Origin: Acetatifactor sp.
GTDB lineage: Bacteria > Bacillota > Clostridia > Lachnospirales > Lachnospiraceae
Length of the DNA: 32,801 nt
Assembly (NCBI GenBank): GCA_024693365.1
Contig: JAILLF010000056.1
Location: 1 to 32,801 of the forward strand
Reading direction: 5' to 3'
The notes beneath the pieces are model-generated. The model did no database searches. It worked only from the letters and a program-made list of their open reading frames with translations, and was not told the DNA's origin. This document shows, one piece after another, positions 14,261 to 22,169 of this stretch. Numbering within the stretch: the stretch's first letter is position 1; each line of letters begins with the position of its first letter. A program made the position numbers and the translations under genes.

Positions 14261-15412
14261 TTACAACAGCAGGTAATTGTTTCTGACAACGGGTCTGGGT
14301 TCTGGCTTCTCTTCAGGTTTTTTCTCCTCAGGTTTTTTGGGCGCGGGCTTGGGAGCTTCCTTTGCAGTATCCTTGGCAGCATCCTTCATGGCATCCTTGG
14401 GTGCTTCGGGCTTCTTGGACTCGGTCGTCTCAGGCTTCTTGGCCTCGGAAGGCTTTGCTGCATTTGCGTCTGCGGGCTTCTTGTCCTCGGACTGCTTGTC
14501 TTCAGGCTTAGCATCCGAAGGTGCTTTGCTTTCCGTCATAGCCTTCATCATTTCGTTGGAAAGGAACAAGGTCATTTCGCATTTCTGCAGGAATTCGTAG
14601 ATGGTCTTGGAAAGCTGCAATGCCGTGAGACCGGTCACGGTGTTCTCGAATTCTTTGTCGTTGAGGCAGAGCTGTTTTGCCTTGTTGAAGTCTTCTTTGC
14701 AGATGCCGCAGCTTACGGAGAATTTGTCAGAATTATTCGCATTTCTGGTTACCACAAAGTATTCATGCTCATAAATGAACTGTGCGGCGCCACGCTCGGA
14801 GAGGTTCAGGCATTGTTTCATGATATGCTGGGCCTTGGTCGCGAGGCGAATGTCGTCTTTGTGAGCGTTGTAGTATTTGTCAATGGTCTTGTTCAGATCC
14901 TTTTCGATCACTTCCTCGGAGTCTGTCTTCAGGAAGTTTACGGTAATGGAAACAACATAGTTGTTCTGGCCGATGCGACGGACGTCGCCCTTGTTCAATA
15001 CGGTGATGGTGAGCTGGCCGCCAAAAGCATAGCTAAGCTCCTCGCCGGGAAAGAGATTTCTGGCATTTTCCTTATAAACTTCAAGGGACTCGGCATTTGC
15101 TTTTTGATCTAATTTGTAATTGTTTACGGAGTTGAAGAGGAACTGGTAGTAGTTGCTCTTGTCCATGGTGCTACTCACGTAAGCGTCTGATACGTACTCA
15201 TAAACGTTTTCCGCTTCCAGAAAAGCCATCAGGTGAATTTCTTTGGTGTTTCCGATGTCGGACTGTTTGGCTATCAACGTGAAATCCCCTGCCTTGCAGG
15301 TTCTTGTCTCCATTGGTTCCAAGCAGTTGCACCGCTCGGCGAGCTTGGAGATCATGCCTCTTTCGTTTTCGTCCAGCAGAGGCACGTTCTTGTTTCTGCA
15401 TGTTCTTAACAT
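14261..15412 (-). CDS. unknown protein with Lys/Pro/Glu/Ala-rich tail
   Basis: I do not recognise this 383-residue protein. Residues 1-295 look like a folded alpha/beta protein with scattered cysteines (RCNCLEP, CGICKEDF), which may bind metal. Residues of about 297-375 are low complexity, built from Lys, Pro, Glu, Ala and Asp, and probably disordered. There is no signal peptide or membrane helix. The ATG at 15412 follows GGGAGGATAAG. The gene stands alone on the minus strand, with its own promoter, and converges on the sugar-nucleotide operon. The long plus-strand frames over the tail are shadows caused by the repeated codons. Confidence 0.75.
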   Translation of the reverse strand: MLRTCRNKNVPLLDENERGMISKLAERCNCLEPMETRTCKAGDFTLIAKQSDIGNTKEIHLMAFLEAENVYEYVSDAYVSSTMDKSNYYQFLFNSVNNYKLDQKANAESLEVYKENARNLFPGEELSYAFGGQLTITVLNKGDVRRIGQNNYVVSITVNFLKTDSEEVIEKDLNKTIDKYYNAHKDDIRLATKAQHIMKQCLNLSERGAAQFIYEHEYFVVTRNANNSDKFSVSCGICKEDFNKAKQLCLNDKEFENTVTGLTALQLSKTIYEFLQKCEMTLFLSNEMMKAMTESKAPSDAKPEDKQSEDKKPADANAAKPSEAKKPETTESKKPEAPKDAMKDAAKDTAKEAPKPAPKKPEEKKPEEKPEPRPVVRNNYLLL

Positions 15413-15492
15413 ATCTTATCCTCCCATTTTCGACGGCCCGGTGCCGCCGATAGTTTTTGCAGGGGCAGCTTCCCCAAACTGCCCCTATGTCT

Positions 15493-15521
15493 ACTATAAA
15501 GCAAAAATTGCGGTTAGGCAA
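15493..15521 (-). promoter_or_regulatory. promoter for the leftward unknown gene
   Basis: On the minus strand, TTGCCT (15521-15516) and TATAGT (15498-15493) are 17 bases apart, about 80 bases before the ATG at 15412. The surrounding AT-rich run from 15490 to 15590 fits a promoter region. Confidence 0.55.
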
Positions 15522-15671
15522 CGAAATTTTAAGCAAAAAATAACAAGAAAGTGCTTTCAACAAAAAAATGTTTTCAAATGGGCACGCACGTGGGATAATA
15601 AACGTGGCAGGCGAGCTGCGGTGAAGCAAAAAAGCAAAGTGGCAGGCGGATTGCAGACGTGGTAAAAAACA

Positions 15672-15733
15672 TGTCAGTAGACACGTCCCCGTGACACAAA
15701 AAAGTGTGTCAGTAGACACGTCCCCGTGACACA
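15672..15733. repeat. palindromic extragenic repeat, copies 2 and 3 in tandem
   Basis: Copy 2 (15672-15698, two bases shorter at the left) and copy 3 (15705-15733) lie six bases apart and share the sequence seen at 9705-9733. Copy 3 ends only a few bases before the ribosome binding site at 15751, so it lies in the mRNA leader or promoter of that gene. The stretch from 15525 to 15670 between the promoter and the repeats holds no gene. Confidence 0.85.
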
Positions 15734-15750
15734 ATGGAGGAGGGGTTGGG

Positions 15751-17514
15751 ATGATTAACGTAACGGTGTGGAATGAGAATTTGCATGAGAGGTTGCAGGA
15801 AGATATCCGGAAGGTGTATCCGGACGGGATCCATGGGTGTATTGCAGAGTTTTTGTGTCAGAATGAGGAGATTAGGGTGCACGTGGCGACGTTTGACGAG
15901 CCGGAGCATGGGTTGACGCAGGAGATCCTGGATGCAACGGACGTGCTGGTGTATTGGAGTCACATGGCGCAGGAAGCATTTTCGGATGAGGTGGCGGAGC
16001 GGATCCGCCAGGCAGTGTTAAATGGCATGGGACTGGTGGCGCTGCATTCAGCTCACGCCAGCAAGATGATGAAGAAGCTCCTGGGGACGACGATGACGCT
16101 AAAGTGGCGGCACGGAGACCGCGAACGGTTATTTGTGACGGCACCGTCACATCCGATCGCTCAGTATATTCCGGAATATATTGAGCTTCCCGTAGAGGAG
16201 ATGTACGGGGAGTATTTTGACATACCGAAGCCTGATGACGTGGTGTTTACGGGATGGTTTGCCGGCGGAGAGGTGTTCCGGAGCGGCTGTACGTTCACGC
16301 GCGGGCTTGGAAAGATCTTTTATTTCCAGCCGGGGCATGAGGCATATCCGACGTATTATGACAGGTTTATTCAGCGGATCATCATGAACGCGGTGCTTTG
16401 GTGCGCGCCGACGCGGCGGTTAAAGCACCCGATGGAGTGCCAGGAGGTGAAGATGGCGCCGGAGGAGATCAGTGGATATGCGGCGAAGGCAAGAAGAAAT
16501 GACGCAAGTGTCACAAATGTGACAAGCGACGTTGGTACGGCGAGTGCCTCAAAAACCCATAATGCAAGTAACGTGGCAGACGGAGTAAGCATCATGGCAG
16601 ATGGACGAGGCGAGCTTTCAACGGGTCCCATCAAGCTTTCGATCTTTTATGAGCATTTGCGGGAGGCCACGGAGCAGACGGGGAAGTCTTTGGAGGAGCT
16701 TCTCTACGAGGCGCGGAAGGCAGGAATCAGCGGCGTTGAGATGGAGTTTACGACGCTGGTGCAAAAGCCGGAGCTGAACCGCATCATCAAAGAGGCCGGG
16801 ATGGAGATCTCAAATCTGTATCAGTTCTTTGACTTTGGCAATAAATATGCGGCGGGCATGCATACGGGAAGGAAGATGATCGACATGGCAAAGGCCATGG
16901 GGATACGGCGCGTGATGCTGATCCCGGGATTTCTTCCGGAGGAGCAGGCGAGAGAGCTTTCGCGCGTCAGTCACTCCTTCGAGGAGACGGACCGCTACAT
17001 GAGCGGAATTGCGGAGATCCTTGCAATGCGGGATGCCATCGCTGAGCTTACGGAGTATGCAAAGGATCGGGGAATCATGGTTTCGCTGGAGGATTTCGAC
17101 AGCTTCACTTCGCCCATCGCGCGGATCAATCAGCTGAAGTGGTTCTTTACGCAGGTGCCGGACTTGAAGCACACGCTGGACATGGGAAATTATGCCTTTA
17201 GCAATGAGAGCGCAGAGGAGGCGTATGAGCTCTTTAAGGATCAGATTGGACACGTGCACTGCAAGGATCGCGGTGAGGACGAGGAAGCACCGGAGATTTG
17301 GGAGGAGCTTGGCGTGCCTTTGGGCGAGGAGCTTTTGCACCGCCGCGGCATGAAGCCCGTACCGGTGGGTGACGGTTACGTGCCGATCGCGAAGCTCGTT
17401 CAAAAGCTGAAGGACCAGGGCTACGAGGGCTACATGGCCATCGAGCACTTTGGCGCGCCGGATCAGCTCGGATTTATGCTGAAGTCCGCGGAATTCCTGA
17501 AGACGCTGCTGTGA
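15751..17514 (+). CDS. ThuA-like domain fused to a sugar-phosphate isomerase/epimerase
   Basis: This 587-residue protein joins two enzymes. Residues 1-220 are a ThuA-like (class I amidotransferase-fold) domain: VLVYWSHMAQ, GLVALHSAHASK and FYFQPGHEAYP are its usual landmarks. Residues of about 226-290 form a Ser/Thr/Ala/Asn-rich linker. Residues 292-587 are a xylose-isomerase-like TIM barrel (GISGVEMEFT, LEDFDSFTSP, HTLDMGNYAF, HVHCKDRG, MAIEHFG), with the His, Glu and Asp metal ligands in place. Both domains are known separately in sugar and inositol catabolism, but the substrate here is unknown. GGAGGAGGGG precedes the ATG. No other sugar-catabolism gene or transporter is adjacent. Confidence 0.85.
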   Translation: MINVTVWNENLHERLQEDIRKVYPDGIHGCIAEFLCQNEEIRVHVATFDEPEHGLTQEILDATDVLVYWSHMAQEAFSDEVAERIRQAVLNGMGLVALHSAHASKMMKKLLGTTMTLKWRHGDRERLFVTAPSHPIAQYIPEYIELPVEEMYGEYFDIPKPDDVVFTGWFAGGEVFRSGCTFTRGLGKIFYFQPGHEAYPTYYDRFIQRIIMNAVLWCAPTRRLKHPMECQEVKMAPEEISGYAAKARRNDASVTNVTSDVGTASASKTHNASNVADGVSIMADGRGELSTGPIKLSIFYEHLREATEQTGKSLEELLYEARKAGISGVEMEFTTLVQKPELNRIIKEAGMEISNLYQFFDFGNKYAAGMHTGRKMIDMAKAMGIRRVMLIPGFLPEEQARELSRVSHSFEETDRYMSGIAEILAMRDAIAELTEYAKDRGIMVSLEDFDSFTSPIARINQLKWFFTQVPDLKHTLDMGNYAFSNESAEEAYELFKDQIGHVHCKDRGEDEEAPEIWEELGVPLGEELLHRRGMKPVPVGDGYVPIAKLVQKLKDQGYEGYMAIEHFGAPDQLGFMLKSAEFLKTLL

Positions 17515-17606
17515 CGATTTCCAGAGGCGTGGCCGCGCAGAAAGGTGCTTGAAGAGTAGCCGGGGCGAGGCCGGGCGCCGGAAAATGAACGTAAAGAGTT
17601 TGTCTC

Positions 17607-17635
17607 TTGCGTATTTTTCAATTTCAAGATATAAT
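17607..17635 (+). promoter_or_regulatory. promoter upstream of the SseB-like gene
   Basis: TTGCGT (17607-17612) and a perfect TATAAT (17630-17635) lie 17 bases apart, about 150 bases before the GTG start at 17787. The leader it would produce contains the 17-bp tandem repeat. Confidence 0.7.
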
Positions 17636-17664
17636 AAGCCTAGTTGTTTGCCCGGCGGTGCATC

Positions 17665-17730
17665 GCGGAGCGGAAATCCCTGCGGAACGGAAATCCCTGC
17701 GGAGCGGAAATCCCTGCGGAGCGAGAGTGG
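17665..17730 (+). repeat. 17-bp tandem repeat in an mRNA leader
   Basis: GCGGAGCGGAAATCCCT occurs at 17665, 17682 (one substitution) and 17699, with a partial fourth copy at 17716-17730. It lies between the promoter and the start codon of the SseB-like gene. It can be read through in frame with that gene but is not likely to be coding. Confidence 0.85.
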
Positions 17731-17786
17731 CATGGCGCTGGTGGCGCCGCGCAGAAACGGGCGAAGGAAAGGTTAGGAGTAATCAC

Positions 17787-18674
17787 GTGACAAGAGAAGA
17801 GAAAATTGAGAGATTAAGAAATTTACCCAAGGCATACATTTTGTATTCCCTGTATACGCGCATGCCTTTTGTGGAGTGTGAGCAGCAGAATTTTTATGAT
17901 CAGGCGTTTCTGTTTGAGACGCACGAGGATGCGGTGGAAGCCGGCAATCACATGATCGAGAATGGCGACGCAGTTGGCATTACGGAGCTGAAAACTACGG
18001 AAATGCCTCGCCCCGAGGGAGAAAACAGCAACGTAATCCCCATGAAGAAGCTGATGCGCAATCAGGTGCGCGAGCATTTGTCCAAATTCCCTCTGATGGG
18101 ACTGAATGCCGTATTCTTTAAGCCTGCCGGAGAGCGCGGCGAGAGTTTTCCTCTTGACGAAGTACTCCCGCAGCAGGTTAAGGATGCCATTGAGGGCGAA
18201 AAGAACGAGTTGATGGGCGTTCGTCTGACAGGCATGTATTTTGCACAGTATATGCGTCGCAAGGACAAGGACGTGGCACAGGCGAAGGAGCGTTACGAGG
18301 AGTTTTACGCGAACCTTGCAAGGGCGAAGTTCCTTCTGCCCGTCATCCCTGAGAAGGGGCATGAGGACGATCCTTCCATCAATCTGACGGCAAGCATGCT
18401 GCCCATTTACACGCCCACGCCTGACAAGAATGAAAAGGGTGAGGACGAGGAGCCGGTAAAGATGTCTGCCCTGGGTCTGTTCACCAACATGGACGAGCTT
18501 GTGGTGCACAGCAGAAATCACGTAAAGGAAGTGCGCATTGTGCGCGTTGCACCAGACGAGGTGAAGAATTTCCTTCCTGAGAGCGTGGAATTCATTGTGA
18601 TCGATCCCCTGACCATGAGCATCACGTTGAAGATTGACGACGTGGTTCGCATTCTCAAGGAGATCCGCAGCTAA
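17787..18674 (+). CDS. SseB-family-like protein
   Basis: The product is 295 residues from a GTG at 17787 preceded by TTAGGAGT; an upstream ATG in the same frame would run through the promoter and tandem repeats. The second half carries the features of the SseB N-terminal domain: AKFLLPVIPE, the acidic loop, SALGLFTNMDEL, and EFIVIDPLTMSITL near the end. The function of this domain in Gram-positive bacteria is not established; it occurs in type III or type VII secretion neighbourhoods and as stand-alone proteins. The protein has no membrane segment. It converges with asnB, and no clear terminator lies in the 33-base gap. Confidence 0.7.
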   Translation: MTREEKIERLRNLPKAYILYSLYTRMPFVECEQQNFYDQAFLFETHEDAVEAGNHMIENGDAVGITELKTTEMPRPEGENSNVIPMKKLMRNQVREHLSKFPLMGLNAVFFKPAGERGESFPLDEVLPQQVKDAIEGEKNELMGVRLTGMYFAQYMRRKDKDVAQAKERYEEFYANLARAKFLLPVIPEKGHEDDPSINLTASMLPIYTPTPDKNEKGEDEEPVKMSALGLFTNMDELVVHSRNHVKEVRIVRVAPDEVKNFLPESVEFIVIDPLTMSITLKIDDVVRILKEIRS

Positions 18675-18707
18675 GCGGGCGAGGGCAAGACATTTGGCGG
18701 AACGGAC

Positions 18708-20669
18708 TTAAAGGCGCAACTCGATCTTGTAGGCGCGCAGCCAGTAGCCAACCTGCAGCAGGTAGGCGAGAAGCTGGGGCCCGGCCATGAGCTGGCCATA
18801 AAAGGGCCGCCCGTAATCGCTGGGTTTTTCCAGGTATTTTAGAACTTTATTCCGGTCGAGAAGGCGCGTCAGCGGCTGCGACGGATCGGACAATGCGGTA
18901 AGGAGCTCCTTCCGGAGCAGGTCCTCGTAAGCGGGGTCGTAGGTCTTCGGATAGGGGCTCTTTTTGCGCGTCAGGATTTCCTCAGGGAGTAGTCCGCGCG
19001 AGGCCTCGCGGAGGAGTCCCTTGACCACGCCGCCGTGGCATTTCATCTCCCAGGGTACGTTCCAGAGGTATTCGACGATGCGGTGATCCGCAAAGGGAAC
19101 GCGGGCTTCCAGACCGGCGTGCATGCTGGTCCGGTCCATGCGGTCGAGGAGTGTCTGCATAAACCAGCGAAGGTTCAGGTAGGAAATCTCACGCCTGCGC
19201 CGTTCCTCTTTGGATTCCCCGGGAAGGACCGGGCATTCCCAAAGCGTTGTCTCATAAGCATTGCGGGCATATTCCTCTAAGGGCAGGAGTTCGAGAACGT
19301 CATCCCGAAGGAGGGCCGTGCGAGGCAGGAAGTCCATGGACCAGGGGAAGATGGCGGCCTCGAAGCATTCCTTTTTGTGGAACCAGGGGTAACCGCCAAA
19401 GATCTCATCCGCGCATTCGCCGGTCAGGGTGACCTTATGGCGCCGGGCCACCTGCCTGCCAAAATAGAGCATGGAGCTTTCCATGTCCGCCATGCAGGGA
19501 AGGTCGCGGGCATCCACGGCATCGAAAAGATGGGCGAAGAGGTCACTGTTGTCACATTCGAGATAGCGATGGTCCGTCTGGCAGTGGGAGACCATGAGGT
19601 CGACGAAGGGACGGTCCTGGGAGGGCTGGAAGTCGTTGGCGCGGAAGTTCTTGTCATTTCCAGCGAAGTCAAAGGAGTAGGTGGAGAGAATCTGGCCATG
19701 TTTTTTCAGCTCCTCGCTGCAGACGGCCGTGACAAGACTGGAGTCGATGCCGCCGGAGAGGAAGGTGCAGACGGGCACGTCGGAGAGGAGCTGCATGCGG
19801 ATGCTGTCGGTGATAAGGAAGCGCGTCTTTTCAACAGTTTGCGCCCAGGAATCCTCGTGGGGACGGCTTTCGAGCTGCCAATAGGGCGTTTGGAGGGGTT
19901 TGCCCCCGGAAAATTCCAGCGAGTGCCCCGGCAGTACCTCCGAGATGCCTTGAAATAAGCCTTTTCCATAGGTTTTGGCAGGGCCAAGGCCGAAAATCTC
20001 GCAGAGACCTTCCCGGTCCACCACGGACGGGAAGCCGGGGAATCGCAGAATGCCCTTGATCTCGGACGAAAAGAGGAAGGTCTGGCCAAGGAAGGCATAG
20101 AATAAGGGCTTCACGCCTAGTCTGTCGCGTACGAGGAGGAGACGCTGCACCGCATCGTCCCAGATGGCAAAAGCAAAGATGCCGTTTAAGGAGCGGATAA
20201 AATCCAGGCCGTGCAGGAGATAACCCAGAAGGATCACTTCAGTGTCGCAGGTGGTTTCAAAGACGGCGCCCTCTCGAAGGAGCTCTGCCCGGAGGGCAGG
20301 ACTGTTGTAGATCTCGCCGTTGAAGACGATGGTGGCGGTGCGGGCACAGGGGGTGGTTTCGACGCTTGGACCGGCAGTGAAGCCGGATGCAGTCATGAGG
20401 TTTGCACCAACGACGGAGTCAGGCGCGATCACGTGGCATGAACCGACAGCCGTGTATACGCTGCGCGTCATGGGCTGGATGCCGCCCTCGGGATCCAGGA
20501 TGGAGAGCCGCACGTGGGACAGGCCGACGTGCCTTTGCAGGAAGACGCCGTCGGCATCGGGGCCGCGGTGTTTTTGCACCTGTCCCATGGACTGAAGCGC
20601 CTGATAGTATTTTCCGGGATCCTCGCGGAAGTTCCCGTGGGGGTTACAAAAACCAGCGATTCCACACAT
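18708..20669 (-). CDS. asnB: asparagine synthase (glutamine-hydrolysing)
   Basis: This 653-residue enzyme makes asparagine from aspartate, ATP and glutamine. The N-terminal nucleophile is Cys2 in MCGIAGFC, RLSILDPEGG and FNGEIYN form the glutaminase pocket, and FLSGGIDSSLV near residue 305 is the ATP pyrophosphatase loop. A segment of about 40 residues (roughly 68-111) between GGIQPM and FNGEIYN is longer than in the AsnB proteins I know. Its ATG lies one base beyond the stop of dpaB, so it is in the dipicolinate operon. Bacillus subtilis has a sporulation-linked asparagine synthetase, AsnO, which makes this context plausible. Confidence 0.92.
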   Translation of the reverse strand: MCGIAGFCNPHGNFREDPGKYYQALQSMGQVQKHRGPDADGVFLQRHVGLSHVRLSILDPEGGIQPMTRSVYTAVGSCHVIAPDSVVGANLMTASGFTAGPSVETTPCARTATIVFNGEIYNSPALRAELLREGAVFETTCDTEVILLGYLLHGLDFIRSLNGIFAFAIWDDAVQRLLLVRDRLGVKPLFYAFLGQTFLFSSEIKGILRFPGFPSVVDREGLCEIFGLGPAKTYGKGLFQGISEVLPGHSLEFSGGKPLQTPYWQLESRPHEDSWAQTVEKTRFLITDSIRMQLLSDVPVCTFLSGGIDSSLVTAVCSEELKKHGQILSTYSFDFAGNDKNFRANDFQPSQDRPFVDLMVSHCQTDHRYLECDNSDLFAHLFDAVDARDLPCMADMESSMLYFGRQVARRHKVTLTGECADEIFGGYPWFHKKECFEAAIFPWSMDFLPRTALLRDDVLELLPLEEYARNAYETTLWECPVLPGESKEERRRREISYLNLRWFMQTLLDRMDRTSMHAGLEARVPFADHRIVEYLWNVPWEMKCHGGVVKGLLREASRGLLPEEILTRKKSPYPKTYDPAYEDLLRKELLTALSDPSQPLTRLLDRNKVLKYLEKPSDYGRPFYGQLMAGPQLLAYLLQVGYWLRAYKIELRL

Positions 20670-20670
20670 G

Positions 20671-21168
20671 TCAGGACTCCTTTCGGGACGGGGCTTCGGG
20701 GTAAGAGATCAGCACGGGCTGGTATTGCTTATGCTCGAGGGCATGCTCGAGGGTGGGCTTTAGGAGATCCAGGCGCGCCACGAGGGAGTTGGGCTTTTTC
20801 ACCCAGTTATCCTGACCAAAGGGGACGAAATAAATGCTTTTGGAATTGAATAAAAGACCAATGTTTTTGAGGTTCATGCCAAGGCCGTCGTTGGTGGAAA
20901 CGGCGATCACGAGGGGCTTTCCCGTTCGGAGGTGAGCCTTGGCCGCCATGAGGACGGGGCCGTCCGTGATGGCCGTGACCCGATCCAGATAGTCCTTGGG
21001 AGTTCCGAAGCGGCTGGAGATACGTTGGGCCGCATCGGAAAGAATGGGATAAAGGTTTGCTCCCGCGTTCTTTAGTTCTTCGAGGGTCTGGAAGGCTTTC
21101 TCATACGTACAAAAGGAACCCGTCAGGGCCAAACCGACGTTTTTTCCGTAAAGTTCCATGAAAATCAC
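20671..21168 (-). CDS. spoVFB: dipicolinate synthase subunit B, apparently internally deleted
   Basis: The 165-residue product matches DpaB/SpoVFB at both ends: GLALTGSFCTYEKAF at the start and GPVLMAAKAHLRTGKPLVIA, STNDGLG and YFVPFGQDNWVKKPNSLVAR at the end. The known family is about 195-200 residues. Between RFGTPKDYLDRVTAI and TDGPVLMAAK the usual stretch of about 40 residues is missing, including the conserved AP-TGN-hydrophobic-KLAN segment of the flavoprotein-like fold. The reading frame is intact. The start is either GTG 21168 (AGGAAAGG just upstream) or ATG 21159. It lies between dpaA and asnB. Whether it is still active is doubtful. Confidence 0.85.
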   Translation of the reverse strand: MIFMELYGKNVGLALTGSFCTYEKAFQTLEELKNAGANLYPILSDAAQRISSRFGTPKDYLDRVTAITDGPVLMAAKAHLRTGKPLVIAVSTNDGLGMNLKNIGLLFNSKSIYFVPFGQDNWVKKPNSLVARLDLLKPTLEHALEHKQYQPVLISYPEAPSRKES

Positions 21169-21192
21169 GCACCTTTCCTGAATAGAATCGCA

Positions 21193-22035
21193 TTAAGATG
21201 ATTTTGAACCGATGATCTGTAAAACATATTTAACCAGCCGCTCCGCGCAGCTTTTTGCCGCATATTTTCCGGGAAGACCGGGGCAAAACAGGGCATGGAG
21301 GGACAGATTTCCGGCCAGCTCATAGTCCACGCCCGTTCTGCCGGAGGCGACGTCGATGATGAGGCAGTCCTGCCGGACCTGTGGCAGGCATTTATCGCCG
21401 AGGTAGCAGGCGGGAATGGTATTGAAAACATAGTCGAAGCGGGCAATACTCTCCGGAAGCTCCGGGAGGGGAAGGGTTTGATGTCCGCGTGCCATGGCCA
21501 TGGCCAGCTCCGCAGGATCCCGGACTTCCACGGTGACGCTGGCGTGGAGTCCCCAAAGTCTCTGGGCGATCAGGCTGCCGCACCGCCCAAAGCCAAGGAC
21601 GAGGCAGTTGCTTTGGTGAAGGAGGGTTTCCCGGTTTGAGAGGGCTTCCAGAATGGCGCCCTCGGCCGTGGCAACTGCGTTAAACAAGGTCAGGGCTTCA
21701 TCCTTCATAAAATCGTGGCATTCGATCGAGCGCTCCTCGCAGTGGCGTAGGAAATGATTTGGAAAAAGGCCGCCAAAGAGCATTTGGCGTTTTCTCAGAA
21801 GGCGCTGGAATTCCGCGACGGAAACGGAAGTTTCTTTTTCACAAAAAATTTTGCCGTTTTTCTCAAAGGGGATGCCGCAGATGATGGTTCCGGCACCGCC
21901 AAGGGCTTCTTGAAATTTTACTCCGGGAGTGGGCGCGTCAAAGCGAAGAACCCTGCATCCTTCCCGGGAAAGAATGGGGGCCATGTAGGAAATGCGGCGG
22001 TCGCCGCCGATCAGGCATACGTCTCTGTAATCCAT
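21193..22035 (-). CDS. spoVFA: dipicolinate synthase subunit A
   Basis: This 280-residue protein resembles DpaA/SpoVFA, which with DpaB oxidises dihydrodipicolinate-pathway intermediate to dipicolinic acid, the calcium chelator of the spore core, in the mother cell. VCLIGGDRRISYMA opens the N-terminal domain, and CLVLGFGRCGSLIAQRL (near residue 150) is the NAD(P) loop; NTIPACYLGD and IIDVASGRTGVDYE are typical later blocks. The ATG at 22035 matches the family start; a TTG at 22062 would add nine residues. Neither has a good Shine-Dalgarno sequence. The gene is the first of dpaA-dpaB-asnB. A sigma-E-like -10 region may exist near 22075, but this is weak. Confidence 0.88.
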   Translation of the reverse strand: MDYRDVCLIGGDRRISYMAPILSREGCRVLRFDAPTPGVKFQEALGGAGTIICGIPFEKNGKIFCEKETSVSVAEFQRLLRKRQMLFGGLFPNHFLRHCEERSIECHDFMKDEALTLFNAVATAEGAILEALSNRETLLHQSNCLVLGFGRCGSLIAQRLWGLHASVTVEVRDPAELAMAMARGHQTLPLPELPESIARFDYVFNTIPACYLGDKCLPQVRQDCLIIDVASGRTGVDYELAGNLSLHALFCPGLPGKYAAKSCAERLVKYVLQIIGSKSS

Positions 22036-22116
22036 TTTTGGGAGGGTTGGCGAGAGTGCCAATGGGAAACTTTGTATAGATTACGTAATTTCATGCGAAA
22101 GCGTGCTTGTCAAAGG

Positions 22117-22146
22117 TTGACGAAAAAGGGCATTCAGTGGTAAAGT
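22117..22146 (+). promoter_or_regulatory. promoter of the rhomboid-led operon
   Basis: TTGACG (22117-22122) and TAAAGT (22141-22146) are 18 bases apart, just ahead of the rhomboid ATG at 22170. The same 107-base divergent gap must also drive dpaA leftward. Confidence 0.45.
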
Positions 22147-22169
22147 AATGGCATAGTGGGGAATTATGT

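Noticed and set aside
14135..15112. 325-codon plus-strand frame over the leftward unknown gene
   Set aside because: Its amino acid content (runs of Leu, Gly, Phe and Cys) is that of an antisense reading of the Lys/Pro/Glu tail, and it lacks a ribosome site.
9705..15733. Repeats considered as phage or plasmid attachment sites
   Set aside because: No integrase or phage gene lies between them, and the intervening genes look like ordinary chromosome.
19377..19958. 193-codon plus-strand frame inside asnB
   Set aside because: It is antisense to conserved asparagine synthase motifs and has no supporting signal.
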